DNA from: CAZIOH01 sp964540815
GTDB lineage: Bacteria; Myxococcota_A; Polyangia; Fen-1088
NCBI GenBank assembly: GCA_964540815.1
Contig: CAZIOH010000053.1
Location: forward strand, 1-42,608
DNA: 42,608 nt
Reading direction: 5' to 3'
Positions 14,375 through 23,202 of the stretch are shown in pieces. The notes under the pieces were generated by a model. The model was not told where the DNA came from and did no database searches. It worked only from the letters and a program-made list of their open reading frames with translations. The translations under genes and the position numbers were made by a program. Each line of letters opens with the position of its first letter. Within the stretch, counting starts at the first letter, position 1.

Positions 14375-16888
14375 ATGCTGAGCTCAGTCGAGGAGAAGCG
14401 CCCTTCCGGTCAGTCTGTTGACCCGTCGCACCCGGCGTCGCGCGCCGAGTCCGGTTCATCCCCGCGGGCAACCCCCCCGGCGGCCACGGCGGAGGCCGGC
14501 CATCCGGCCGGCAGCTCGATGCGCGTGCGCAAGCGCAACGGAGGGCTCGAGGCGGTCGACGTCAACAAGATCGTGCGGGCGGTCGCCCGCTGCTGCGTGG
14601 GTCTTCCCCGGGTGGATTCTCTGCGGGTGGCCACCAAGACGATCAGCGGCCTTTACGACGGGGCCACCACCCGCGAGCTCGACCAGCTCTCGATTCGCAC
14701 CGCGGCCGCGCACATCCTCGAGGAGCCCGAGTATGCCCGGCTGGCGGCTCGCCTGCTCTCCACCTTCATCGACAAGGAGGTCCGAAACCAGGAGATCCAC
14801 TCGTTCTCGCAATCCATCGCCGCCGGAAGACGGCACGGTCTCATCAACGACCGCCTGGCCCGCTTCGTGGCCGAGAATGCCCGGAAGCTCAACCACGCGA
14901 TCGAGCCGGAGCGCAGCGGGCTCTTCGAGTACTTTGGCATCCGCACGCTCCACGACCGCTACCTCCTGCGGAGCCCGGTCACCCGGGAGGCCATCGAGAC
15001 CCCGCAGCAGTTCTTCATGAGGGTGGCCTGCGCCCTGTCCGACGCCATCCCCGGCGCGCTCGAGCTCTACCGGCTCTTCTCCTCGCTCGAGTACCTCCCG
15101 AGCTCGCCCACCTTGTTCAACGCCGGGACGGTGCACGAGCAGCTGTCGTCCTGCTTCCTGCTCGACTCTCCAGAGGACCACCTCGAATCCATCTACCAGC
15201 GCTATGCGGACATCGCGCTGCTCTCCAAGTTCTCGGGCGGCATCGGGGTGGCCTACCACCGGGTGCGTTCTCGCGGCTCGCTGATCCAGGCCACCAACGG
15301 CCACTCGAACGGGATCGTCCCGTGGCTGAAGACCCTCGACGCCTCGGTGGCGGCCGTGAACCAGGGCGGCAAACGAAAGGGCGCCTGCTGCGTGTACCTC
15401 GAGCCCTGGCACGCGGACGTCGAAGAATTCCTCGAGCTGCGCGACAACACCGGGGATCCCGCCTCGCGCACCCACAACCTGAACCTCGCCAACTGGATCC
15501 CCGATCTGTTCATGCGGCGGGTGGAGCGCGACGCGCCCTGGTCACTCTTCGATCCGAAGACCGTCCCCGAGCTCCCCGACCGGTGGGGAGCCGCCTTCGA
15601 CCAGGCCTACGAGGCCGCCGAGCGCGCGGGGCTGGCGGTCCGCCAGCTCTCCGCGCGGGCGCTCTACGGGCGGATGATGCGCACCCTGGCCGAGACAGGC
15701 AACGGCTGGATCACCTTCAAGGACAGCGCGAACGCCCGCTGCAACCAGACCGCCCTGCCAGGCAACGTCGTCCACCTGTCGAACCTGTGCACCGAGATCC
15801 TGGAGATCACCTCGAGCGGCGAGACCGCCGTGTGCAACCTCGGCTCGATCAACCTCGCGCGGCACCTCGACGAGGCCGGGCGATTCGACCTTGCCCGACT
15901 GAAGCGGAACGTGCGCGTGGCCGTCCAGCAGCTCGATCGGGTGATCGACCTCAACCACTATCCGATCGAGGCGGCGCGGGCCGGCAACCAGCGCTGGCGA
16001 CCGGTCGGGCTCGGGGTGATGGGGCTCCAGGACCTGTTCTTCGCGCTGCGGCTGCCGTTCGACGCACCCGAGGCCCGCGCGCTCTCGGAGCGCATCCAGG
16101 AGGAGATCTACCTGTCCGCGCTCGAGATCTCGGCCGACCTGGCCGCGGCGCACGGTCCGCATCCCGCGTTCCCCGACACGCGCGCGGCCCGCGGCGAGCT
16201 TCAACCCGATCTGTGGGGGGTGTCGCCTGCGCAAGCCGAGCGCTATGCGGCGCTCAAGCGCCGGATCGCCGAGGTGGGCCTGCGCAACGCCCTGCTGGTG
16301 GCCATCGCCCCCACCGCGACCATCGCCTCCATCGCGGGCTGCTACGAGTGCGTCGAACCTCAGGTCTCGAACCTGTGGAAGCGCGAGACCCTGTCCGGTG
16401 ACTTCTTGCAGGTGAACCGCTTCCTCGTGGAGGATCTCGAACGCCTCGGCCTCTGGACGGGCGAGACCCGGGAGGCCCTGAAGCAGGCCAACGGCTCGGT
16501 CCAGCACCTGGCGAGCGTTCCGGCCGCCGTCAAGCACCTCTACCGGACGGTCTGGGAGCTCCCGATGCGCGGGCTCATCGACATGGCGGCCGAGCGCGCG
16601 CCCTTCATCGATCAGGGCCAGAGCCTGAACCTGTTCGTCGAGAGCCCGACCATCGGGATCCTCTCTTCGATGTACTTCCACGCCTGGAAGCGTGGCCTCA
16701 AGACCACCTACTACCTGCGGTCGCGGCCCGCCACCGAGATCGCCAAGACCAGGGCGCCGACGACGGCCGAGGCCGCGGCCGCCACGCCGCCGAATCCACC
16801 GTCGGGCGCCGCGCGCGACGCGATCACCGACGAGCCGTCCGTCCGCTGCGCGCTCGAGAACCCCGGGACCTGCGAGGCGTGCCAGTAG
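14375..16888 (+). CDS. nrdA: Class I ribonucleoside-diphosphate reductase, alpha subunit
   Basis: An 837-residue protein with GGAGG 7 nt before ATG 14375. After a low-complexity leader comes an ATP cone (MRVRKRNGGLEAVDVNKIVR). Catalytic elements are all present: C260 in LSSCFLLDSP, the NLCTE site (N470, C472, E474), C487 in AVCNLGSINL, and the radical-transfer pair Y779-Y780 in TTYYLRS. It ends CEACQ, the C-terminal redox Cys pair. It converts ribonucleoside diphosphates to deoxy forms with NrdB. Its end resembles the Chlamydia-type NrdA. It needs no B12, which fits repression by the upstream cobalamin riboswitch when a B12-dependent reductase can work. Confidence 0.95.
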   Translation: MLSSVEEKRPSGQSVDPSHPASRAESGSSPRATPPAATAEAGHPAGSSMRVRKRNGGLEAVDVNKIVRAVARCCVGLPRVDSLRVATKTISGLYDGATTRELDQLSIRTAAAHILEEPEYARLAARLLSTFIDKEVRNQEIHSFSQSIAAGRRHGLINDRLARFVAENARKLNHAIEPERSGLFEYFGIRTLHDRYLLRSPVTREAIETPQQFFMRVACALSDAIPGALELYRLFSSLEYLPSSPTLFNAGTVHEQLSSCFLLDSPEDHLESIYQRYADIALLSKFSGGIGVAYHRVRSRGSLIQATNGHSNGIVPWLKTLDASVAAVNQGGKRKGACCVYLEPWHADVEEFLELRDNTGDPASRTHNLNLANWIPDLFMRRVERDAPWSLFDPKTVPELPDRWGAAFDQAYEAAERAGLAVRQLSARALYGRMMRTLAETGNGWITFKDSANARCNQTALPGNVVHLSNLCTEILEITSSGETAVCNLGSINLARHLDEAGRFDLARLKRNVRVAVQQLDRVIDLNHYPIEAARAGNQRWRPVGLGVMGLQDLFFALRLPFDAPEARALSERIQEEIYLSALEISADLAAAHGPHPAFPDTRAARGELQPDLWGVSPAQAERYAALKRRIAEVGLRNALLVAIAPTATIASIAGCYECVEPQVSNLWKRETLSGDFLQVNRFLVEDLERLGLWTGETREALKQANGSVQHLASVPAAVKHLYRTVWELPMRGLIDMAAERAPFIDQGQSLNLFVESPTIGILSSMYFHAWKRGLKTTYYLRSRPATEIAKTRAPTTAEAAAATPPNPPSGAARDAITDEPSVRCALENPGTCEACQ

Positions 16889-16930
16889 CGCCCCGGTTCC
16901 AGTCGACCACCCGCGACCCAAGGAGAGCCC

Positions 16931-17929
16931 ATGCTTCTCGACCCTGGAAACAACCTCACCCTTCGGCCCATGGCCTACCCCCGCTTCTTCGACATGTACC
17001 GCCATGCCATCCAGAACACCTGGACCGTCGAGGAGGTGGACTTCTCCACCGACCTCGCGGATCTCGATCGAAAGATGACCGGCCCCGACCGACATCTGGT
17101 CGAGCGGCTGGTCGCCTTCTTCGCCACCGGTGACACCATCGTCGCCAACAACCTGGCCCTGAACCTGTACCGCCACATCAACGCCCCCGAGGCCCGGCTC
17201 TACCTCTCGCGCCAGCTCTACGAGGAGGCCTTGCATGTCCAGTTCTACCTGACCTTGCTCGACACGTACTTGCCCGATCCGGCCAGCCGAGCCCGGGCGT
17301 TCGCGGCGGTCGAGACGATCCCATCCATCCGGCGGAAGGCCGAGTTCTGCCTGCGCTGGATGGGCGAGCTGCAAGGTCTCGACGCCCTCGACGACGCCGG
17401 GAAGCGGCGGCGCTTCCTGCTGAACCTGATCGGGTTCGCCTGCTGCGTGGAAGGGCTGTTCTTCTTCGCCGCGTTCGCCTACGTCTACTATCTTCGCTCC
17501 CGGGGCCTCCTGCACGGCCTGGCGGCCGGAACCAGCTGGGTCTTCCGTGACGAGAGCGCCCACATGGCCTTTGCCTTCGAGGTCGCCCGGGTGGTCCGCC
17601 AGGAGGAGCCCCACCTGTTCGATCGCGACCTCATCGCCGCCGTGCACCAGATGCTCGACGAGGCCATCGCGTGCGAGAGCCAGTTCGCCGAGGATCTCCT
17701 GTCGGGGGGCGTGGTCGGCCTCTCGTCGATGGAGATGCGGCAGTACCTGGAATACATCGCCGACCAGAGACTCGTGACCCTCGGTCTTCCGCGGCGCTAC
17801 GGGGCCCGCAACCCGTTTCCCTTCATGGATCTCCAGGACGTCCACGAGGTCACCAACTTCTTCGAGCGCCGGGTCTCGGCCTACCGGGTCGGCGTCACCG
17901 GCGAGGTCGCCCTCGACGTCGCGTTCTGA
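16931..17929 (+). CDS. nrdB: Class I ribonucleoside-diphosphate reductase, beta subunit
   Basis: A 332-residue ferritin-like protein 42 nt after nrdA, with AAGGAGAG just before the ATG. Metal ligands are visible: D68 in FATGDTIVANN, E99 and H102 in YEEALHVQFY, a Glu in CCVEGLFFFAAF, and Glu/His in RDESAHMAF. Y106, four residues after H102, is at the radical tyrosine position, whereas the otherwise similar Chlamydia NrdB has Phe there. It generates the radical needed by NrdA and is co-transcribed with it under the riboswitch. Its last 49 nt overlap the end of a convergent lipoprotein frame. Confidence 0.95.
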   Translation: MLLDPGNNLTLRPMAYPRFFDMYRHAIQNTWTVEEVDFSTDLADLDRKMTGPDRHLVERLVAFFATGDTIVANNLALNLYRHINAPEARLYLSRQLYEEALHVQFYLTLLDTYLPDPASRARAFAAVETIPSIRRKAEFCLRWMGELQGLDALDDAGKRRRFLLNLIGFACCVEGLFFFAAFAYVYYLRSRGLLHGLAAGTSWVFRDESAHMAFAFEVARVVRQEEPHLFDRDLIAAVHQMLDEAIACESQFAEDLLSGGVVGLSSMEMRQYLEYIADQRLVTLGLPRRYGARNPFPFMDLQDVHEVTNFFERRVSAYRVGVTGEVALDVAF

Positions 17930-18558
17930 GCAGGCGACCCGAGCGCGCGCATCGGGAGGATCGCCTGCTTGTTGCAAGGGCAGCAGTAGAAGAGGACGTT
18001 CGACGGGGTGGGCACGGGGATGGCGCTGCATCCAAGGGATGGGTCCGGCGCGGGGATCGCTCCCACGAGGGAGGAGGAGCCGAGGCAGGTCAGGGTGTAC
18101 TCGTCCTGCGTGCAGGGGCTGTGGCACGTCCCGGTGACGACTGCGCCGTCGGGCGCCACGATGGTCCCGTCGGCCTCGACCGTGCCATCGTTCGGCACCA
18201 GGCAATCCTCGAACATGGGCCCCGCCGTGCACGCGCCGTGCTGTGGGGTGAAGGAATCGACGGCCGCGTCGGCCGGCCATCGACACGACGACCGGTCGCC
18301 TGGCGGGCTCGGGACGTCGCATGCCCCGCCAGCACCGGTCGAGACCGATGCGTCGGCCCCTTCCGCAGGCTCGTTCCCGGGGCATGCGCCATTCGCGGCT
18401 CGATCGGCCGAGGTCATCTCGGCGAGCGCACCATCCGAGGACGCCCGGTCGCGGCTGCTCTGGCATCCTGGACCGACGCTGGCCGCCACCAGCGTGATCC
18501 CGACGACGAGCCAGCTCCTCGCCGCATCAACCGCCGCTCTCCGGATAGGGCCGTCCAT
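17881..18558 (-). CDS. Cys-rich putative lipoprotein, unknown function
   Basis: A 225-residue frame starting MDGPIRRAAVDAARSWLVVG, with a hydrophobic signal core and VGPGCQSS as the possible lipidation site. The mature part is rich in Cys: CTAGPMFEDCLVPNDGTVEA, TCHSPCTQDEYTLTCLG, and FYCCPCNKQA. These look like a small disulfide-bonded secreted domain. No family is recognised. The start overlaps the cupin gene end by 32 nt, and the 3' end overlaps nrdB by 49 nt on the opposite strand. It may be the last gene of the minus-strand run that begins with the CHAT protein. Confidence 0.65.
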   Translation of the reverse strand: MDGPIRRAAVDAARSWLVVGITLVAASVGPGCQSSRDRASSDGALAEMTSADRAANGACPGNEPAEGADASVSTGAGGACDVPSPPGDRSSCRWPADAAVDSFTPQHGACTAGPMFEDCLVPNDGTVEADGTIVAPDGAVVTGTCHSPCTQDEYTLTCLGSSSLVGAIPAPDPSLGCSAIPVPTPSNVLFYCCPCNKQAILPMRALGSPAQNATSRATSPVTPTR

Positions 18559-18988
18559 CCTTGTGAGTATATCCTGCCGGTATCGCCCGAAGATCGATCT
18601 CGGGATACTCGGTGACGTCCGCGTCGCGACGGGTCCCGATCTCGAGGAGCACGGCCTCGCGCTGGGTTCGGTTCTGCAAGTGGTGTCCGTTCGGATCGCC
18701 GGCCTTGAACCCGGCGCAGTCTCCCGCGGCGAGGACCTCCTCCCCCTCGTCGGTGACGAGCGTGACCTCCCCCTCGAGGACATAGACGAGCTCGTCCTCC
18801 TCGGTGTGCCAGTGCCGCTGGCTGGACCAGGCCCCCGGCCGCAGGCGCAGGAGGTTGACCCCCACCTGGGTCAGCCCGGCCGCGGCGCCGAGACGCCACC
18901 GCTTTCGATCGCGGCAAGGAAGGTCGAACGGCGCGGGATAGCCGCAGCCGGAGCGAATCGGGACTTCGTCGAGCGAGAGCTTCTTCAT
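18527..18988 (-). CDS. Cupin-domain protein
   Basis: A 153-residue protein from ATG 18988, starting MKKLSLDEVPIRSGCGYPAP. It has both cupin motifs: HWHTEEDELVYVLEG and AGDCAGFKAGDPNGHHLQN. The His and Glu residues would bind one metal ion in the barrel. It is a single-domain cupin of about the usual size for this group; its substrate (often a sugar or small acid) is not predictable. It lies 127 nt downstream of a lipoprotein gene, so membership in that operon is possible but not certain. Confidence 0.85.
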   Translation of the reverse strand: MKKLSLDEVPIRSGCGYPAPFDLPCRDRKRWRLGAAAGLTQVGVNLLRLRPGAWSSQRHWHTEEDELVYVLEGEVTLVTDEGEEVLAAGDCAGFKAGDPNGHHLQNRTQREAVLLEIGTRRDADVTEYPEIDLRAIPAGYTHKDGRPYPESGG

Positions 18989-19115
18989 GGTGGCGCCATC
19001 CTCGATCTCGCCGGCCGGAGCGTCCAGTCCGCGGTCGATGACGGAGCGTGGCGCGACGAAGCTGGCCGAGTCCGGCGGCAAGGGCTGACGACCGACCTGC
19101 TGGTCATCGGGCACG

Positions 19116-19724
19116 TCAACGGAGCGCCGGAAGCATCTTCGCCGGGAGAGGACGGAGCAGCCGAAGCCAGGCTCCGATGGATCTGGAAGGGCCTGAGGTC
19201 GGTGGACCCTGGGGAATGCCGAGCTCACACGCGATGAAGTCCTCCTGCACCTGTGGGCATACCTGAGGCAGCAAGACCGTCCGCTCAACCACATCGTCGC
19301 AGGCCAGCCCAGCCGACCCATTGGCCACGATACATTCGTCGTAGGCCGTGGACGTCGACGGACAGACACTCGCCATGGCCACGCAGTCCCGGACGCAATC
19401 GTCCAAGGTTGGCCGATCCGGGCAGTCGATCTGCACCAAGACCCCACACTTCTCGGTGCAGAGTTGAGCGCCTACCCCGGATTCCGACTCGGCTGGGACA
19501 TCGGTCATCGTCTCCGGAATGGTATCCGGATCGGTGTCCGGTGCCAGATCGCTGCCCCTGGGCGAATCTCCGACGTCGGCTCCGGAATCCAGGTTCGCCG
19601 ATGAAATCGGCGGGGCGTCGCCTGGGATCGCGTTTGCCCCTGCCGTGCCATCGTTCGGGTTGCCGCTACACCCGCACAGCACGATCAGGCCGAAGAACCC
19701 ATTCCGGCGGAGTCGCCGGATCAT
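19116..19724 (-). CDS. Cys-rich lipoprotein downstream of the CHAT protein
   Basis: A 202-residue protein. The start at 19724 is fixed by an ATGA overlap with the preceding gene. The signal MIRRLRRNGFFGLIVLCGCS has a good lipobox (L-C-G-C). An acidic linker (PDTDPDTIPETMTD) leads to a Cys-rich helical domain: LCTEKCGVLVQIDCPD, LDDCVRDCVAMASVC, YDECIVANGSAGLACDD, VCPQVQEDFIAC. Spacing suggests paired helices held by disulfides, a pattern I associate with Myxococcota surface lipoproteins. Function unknown. Coupling to the small lipoprotein and CHAT genes suggests a shared role. Confidence 0.75.
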   Translation of the reverse strand: MIRRLRRNGFFGLIVLCGCSGNPNDGTAGANAIPGDAPPISSANLDSGADVGDSPRGSDLAPDTDPDTIPETMTDVPAESESGVGAQLCTEKCGVLVQIDCPDRPTLDDCVRDCVAMASVCPSTSTAYDECIVANGSAGLACDDVVERTVLLPQVCPQVQEDFIACELGIPQGPPTSGPSRSIGAWLRLLRPLPAKMLPALR

Positions 19725-20125
19725 TGGGGAGCGAGAATGAGCGGCGCCGACGTGCACGAACTACTGATGTAGATCCGCAATTCGTTCCCGGCTGTGTTGG
19801 GCATCGAAGTCAGGTTCCCGATCGGGATGTCGAAGGGGACGTTGGAGCTGGGCATGGTTGGCATGAGCCTCGAGGCCTGACCCGGTAGAATGACCCACGC
19901 CTGGGTCGTATGGGACGGCATCAGCGGGATGTTCCCGGTGACCCGAGCGGCGAACGAAGGACTGGCGACGTGCAGGGTGCAGGCGCTGCAGGTCGGGATG
20001 GATGAGGCACAAGGAATACTGGCCTGAACCTGGACGGGTGGACCTCCCGTGGTGGCACACCCGCCAAGCCACGCAGCCGCCACGAAACCACCAAGAGCCC
20101 GACCGTGAACGCCAAATCTCCACAT
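19721..20125 (-). CDS. Small lipoprotein downstream of the CHAT protein
   Basis: A 134-residue protein with a strong ribosome site (AGGAGG 8 nt before the ATG). The signal MWRFGVHGRALGGFVAAAWL ends in a textbook lipobox, LGGC. The mature domain has VQASIPCASSIPTCSACTLH, a likely compact Cys knot, then beta-like segments (AWVILPGQASR, NELRIYISSSCTSAPL). No family is recognised. It starts 50 nt after the CHAT gene stop and is coupled by ATGA to the next lipoprotein, so all three are probably one transcript. Confidence 0.75.
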   Translation of the reverse strand: MWRFGVHGRALGGFVAAAWLGGCATTGGPPVQVQASIPCASSIPTCSACTLHVASPSFAARVTGNIPLMPSHTTQAWVILPGQASRLMPTMPSSNVPFDIPIGNLTSMPNTAGNELRIYISSSCTSAPLILAPQ

Positions 20126-20174
20126 GTCTTCCGACCTCCTGAGATGTAACGGCGAATCTCCCAAATCTTCTCTC

Positions 20175-22931
20175 TCATTCGACCAGGAGGCGAAAACTCT
20201 GCGAAGTTCGTCCAACTGAATCCATGGCCGCCTGTCGGAACGCGCTGCCCATCGAGCGCTCTCCGCCGCTCCCCATGGTCTCGTATAGCCTGGCCACGAA
20301 GGCACGCGCGTCCCCGTCATCCACGTCACGCGTGGGTGCGACGACCGAATGGGTGCCTGCCACGAGGAACGCCTGAGCCAGCCCGACCATCGAGGTCGAT
20401 GCGTCGGTTTGGGTGGACGCCGTCGCGGCTGCACGGCATGCCGAAAGGACCACCACGGCCGGAAGGTGCGGGAGGGCCAGAAGATCGCCGAGCTGGACGC
20501 GCGCGCCACCGGCCAGGACGAGAGCCGGCGAGCCACCGCCGCCGGAAGCAGCGGCCTGGGCATGCCCGCTGTAGTGAAACAAGCCAACGTCGGGGAGGAG
20601 CTGCAAGACGGTGGTCCGGTTGCCCGCGCGACGGTCGAGCCGGGTTATCGTCCACGACGCTCCGAGCGCCCGGGCGACGAGGTCCCCCTCCTTGGAGGCC
20701 TCCTGCAGATCCTCCGTCGGGTTGACGACGAGGAGGGCTCGACTCGACCTCTCCTCTGGGATCGGCTTGATGTCCGCCTTCGGCAGATCGAATCCATACA
20801 CCACCTCGAACCTCGCCACCAGGGGAGCTCCCCTCCAGGAGACCGCGTGCCAGTCCAGGTCGTCGGAGCGACCGTAAGGCAAGAGGATCAACCGCCTGGC
20901 CCTGTTGAGCTCCGTCGAGAGCATCTCGAGCACGGCGGAGGCCGTCTTCGTCGAATCGAGCGCGTCGTCTCCGAACCGATGCGACCTGACGCCCTCCCGG
21001 GTTCGCGTGAACGCGATCCAGCTCCTGGCGGCCGGGAACAGGGCGATCTCCACCTCGTCGCTCGCCACAGCGGCGGGATCTCGAGATGACGTGCCGTCAC
21101 CATCGACCAGCAAGCGGTAGGCGGAGTCGAGGGTCTGCCAGCCCTCCTCGGCGCGGGCTTCTCGGTCGGCCCGCACATGCCCGAGGGCCTCGCGTGGCAC
21201 CCGCCAGTCTTCCATGGCCTCCTCCTCGATGGTGCGGCGAATCCGCGTGTAATGCTCGAGCGCGAGGTCCCATTGCCGTCGCGCCTCGACGGAGAGCTGT
21301 TCGATTCGGTCGGACCTGGCGGCGTAACGGGCTTCGAAGGCGCGAGCCGATCGGGCCGCCCACATCGCCTCGTCGGTCGCCTTCACGTCGACCAAGGCGT
21401 CGACGAGGTGGCGGACGGCCTCGGCGTGACGATTCAGAAAGCCGCCACCCTCGACCAGCGGCAGGCTCTGGAACATGCGCTGCTGGAGAGCCTGGGCAGC
21501 CCGCAACCGAACCACCGCCCCGCGATACCGGCCGAGCGCCCGCAAGGCCTCGCCAGCTCCGATTTCGGCGCGCAGGCGCTCGTTCTGCAGGCCGGCCGCC
21601 CGCGCGATCGCCGACTGCTCCTCGAAGCTCTCGAGAGCGGCTTCGGGACGTCGACGGGCCAGGTGCCACCTGCCGATCGCGTCGGCCTTCCAGGCCAGGG
21701 CCAGCGGATCCTTGGCCTCGGATTCCGCCCGCAAGAGCCCCACCAACCGGTCGGCGCCGGGCCCGTCGGTCGTGGCGATGGCGTGCCACGCCGAATCCAC
21801 CAGCGAGAGCAGCCGACGGTGCGGATCCGGACATTCTGCCGTGGCAGCCTGCTCGTCGGCCAGGGCGGTCAACAGGCGCGCCTCCTCCATCGCCCCACTG
21901 CGGACGGTTGCCTCCAGCCTGGCCTCGGCTCTGTTGATCATCAGGGATGCGCGCGCGCAGGGATCGTCCTTCGACGGGAGGCCTTCGAGAATCGTCACGG
22001 CCTCCCCTGCTCGGCCCAGGACCACCAGGATCTGGGCCATGTCCTCTGCGACGTCGTTGCCGAGCCCGACCCTCCCTAGGCGCTCCGAGACCCGGGCCGA
22101 TGCTCGATAGCTCGCGAGGGACCGGCGCAGATCTCCGACCTCTCGCTCGAGCATGCCCTCCGAGTAGGAGTACCAGGCCTTCCCCTCGGGAAACTGGTCC
22201 CGAGCCGCGACCAGCGATTCCAGGACCGCCCGCGCCTCCGAGAACCGCTGGCCCAGGACCGCCAGGGCCCAGATCAACACGGAGCCATCCTTCATCTCGT
22301 CGGACAGCCGACCGCTCTCTCGGTCGGCGGCCAGGGCGGCTCGCATGGCGATCTCCGCCTCCGGGAGCGCTCCACGAGCCAGCAGGACCCGCCCGTAACC
22401 GGCCTCCGCGACGGCCCGGACGCCAGGGTCAACCCTGCTGGCCATCTCCCTCAATCTGGCGGCGGCCTGGGTGTCGCCGCGCTTTCCTGCCCTCACCAGC
22501 CCGAGGATCTCGGTCCCCGTCGAAGGCTCCTCGACCGCGAGTGACCACACCTCTCGTCCATCGCTTCCGACGGCCGACACCCGGCGGGTCTGAGGAGGTA
22601 CCTGGAAGACGACCTGAAGACCGTCTTGCAGCCAAACCGAATCGAGGGGCCTCATCGGCCGCCGATCGGCTGCGAATTTCCATGAATTTGCCTCCTCCCC
22701 CTTGGCCCAGATGGTCAGCTTTCGATCGGGTTCCAGCTCGCATCGAGGGCCCTTCTTGACCACTGAACATCCCGCCCATTCGACCCACGCCTCCGCGACC
22801 GAGCCCGTCCGCGTACGCCGGGAGGAAATCGGCCCGCGCCCGCACGCGCCGACCACCAGGGCCACGAGGGCGACCAGCGCGACCAGCGCAACGGTGACAA
22901 GCCGGGCGACGATGGAAGATACGACCCGCAC
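20175..22931 (-). CDS. Lipid-anchored TPR-CHAT domain protein (caspase-like fold)
   Basis: A 918-residue protein. The signal contains four Val-Ala-Leu-like repeats and ends VVGACGRG, a likely lipobox, so it should be anchored outside the cytoplasm. Helical TPR-like repeats fill about residues 150-560 (for example ARGALPEAEIAMRAALAADR and ALRALGRYRGAVVRLRAAQA). The C-terminal CHAT domain has LFHYSGHAQ (H790) and VVVLSACRAA (C832), the His-Cys dyad of clan CD proteases. Most studied CHAT proteins are cytoplasmic, for example the CRISPR-linked TPR-CHAT, so an envelope location is notable. Two small lipoproteins follow on the same strand and could be partners or substrates (inference). Confidence 0.85.
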   Translation of the reverse strand: MRVVSSIVARLVTVALVALVALVALVVGACGRGPISSRRTRTGSVAEAWVEWAGCSVVKKGPRCELEPDRKLTIWAKGEEANSWKFAADRRPMRPLDSVWLQDGLQVVFQVPPQTRRVSAVGSDGREVWSLAVEEPSTGTEILGLVRAGKRGDTQAAARLREMASRVDPGVRAVAEAGYGRVLLARGALPEAEIAMRAALAADRESGRLSDEMKDGSVLIWALAVLGQRFSEARAVLESLVAARDQFPEGKAWYSYSEGMLEREVGDLRRSLASYRASARVSERLGRVGLGNDVAEDMAQILVVLGRAGEAVTILEGLPSKDDPCARASLMINRAEARLEATVRSGAMEEARLLTALADEQAATAECPDPHRRLLSLVDSAWHAIATTDGPGADRLVGLLRAESEAKDPLALAWKADAIGRWHLARRRPEAALESFEEQSAIARAAGLQNERLRAEIGAGEALRALGRYRGAVVRLRAAQALQQRMFQSLPLVEGGGFLNRHAEAVRHLVDALVDVKATDEAMWAARSARAFEARYAARSDRIEQLSVEARRQWDLALEHYTRIRRTIEEEAMEDWRVPREALGHVRADREARAEEGWQTLDSAYRLLVDGDGTSSRDPAAVASDEVEIALFPAARSWIAFTRTREGVRSHRFGDDALDSTKTASAVLEMLSTELNRARRLILLPYGRSDDLDWHAVSWRGAPLVARFEVVYGFDLPKADIKPIPEERSSRALLVVNPTEDLQEASKEGDLVARALGASWTITRLDRRAGNRTTVLQLLPDVGLFHYSGHAQAAASGGGGSPALVLAGGARVQLGDLLALPHLPAVVVLSACRAAATASTQTDASTSMVGLAQAFLVAGTHSVVAPTRDVDDGDARAFVARLYETMGSGGERSMGSAFRQAAMDSVGRTSQSFRLLVE

Positions 22932-22962
22932 GAAGGTGCTCTTCTCGCACCATACAGATGTG

Positions 22963-22993
22963 GGTTGGCTGCCTCAATGGTCGGTTGGCTGCC
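22963..22993. promoter_or_regulatory. Direct repeats upstream of the CHAT gene, possible operator
   Basis: GGTTGGCTGCC occurs at 22963-22973 and again at 22983-22993, exactly 20 nt apart, about two helical turns. The pair lies 32-62 nt upstream of the CHAT start in a 271-bp gap shared with the divergent GH43 gene. The position suits an activator or repressor site; nothing proves binding. Confidence 0.4.
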
Positions 22994-23202
22994 ACCGGAG
23001 GCGGCTCCAGCGAGCCTGCGCAACTCATTCCGAGCTCCTCTCTCGTGGCCCCCGACGGAACAGCCGAAATCGGCCCCGTGCAACCGACGACTGGCGCCCA
23101 GACGGTGAGGTTTGTGCAGATGACCCGCGGGTGGCGCTCGCCCGTCAGCGCCTGGTCCCACGGGCGGTGACCCGTGCTGGCGAGTCGCGGACACTCGGGG
23201 AT

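Noticed and set aside
15542..18466. 974-codon minus-strand frame opposite nrdA and nrdB
   Set aside because: The plus strand carries both reductase subunits with all catalytic residues; the opposite frame has no recognisable domain.
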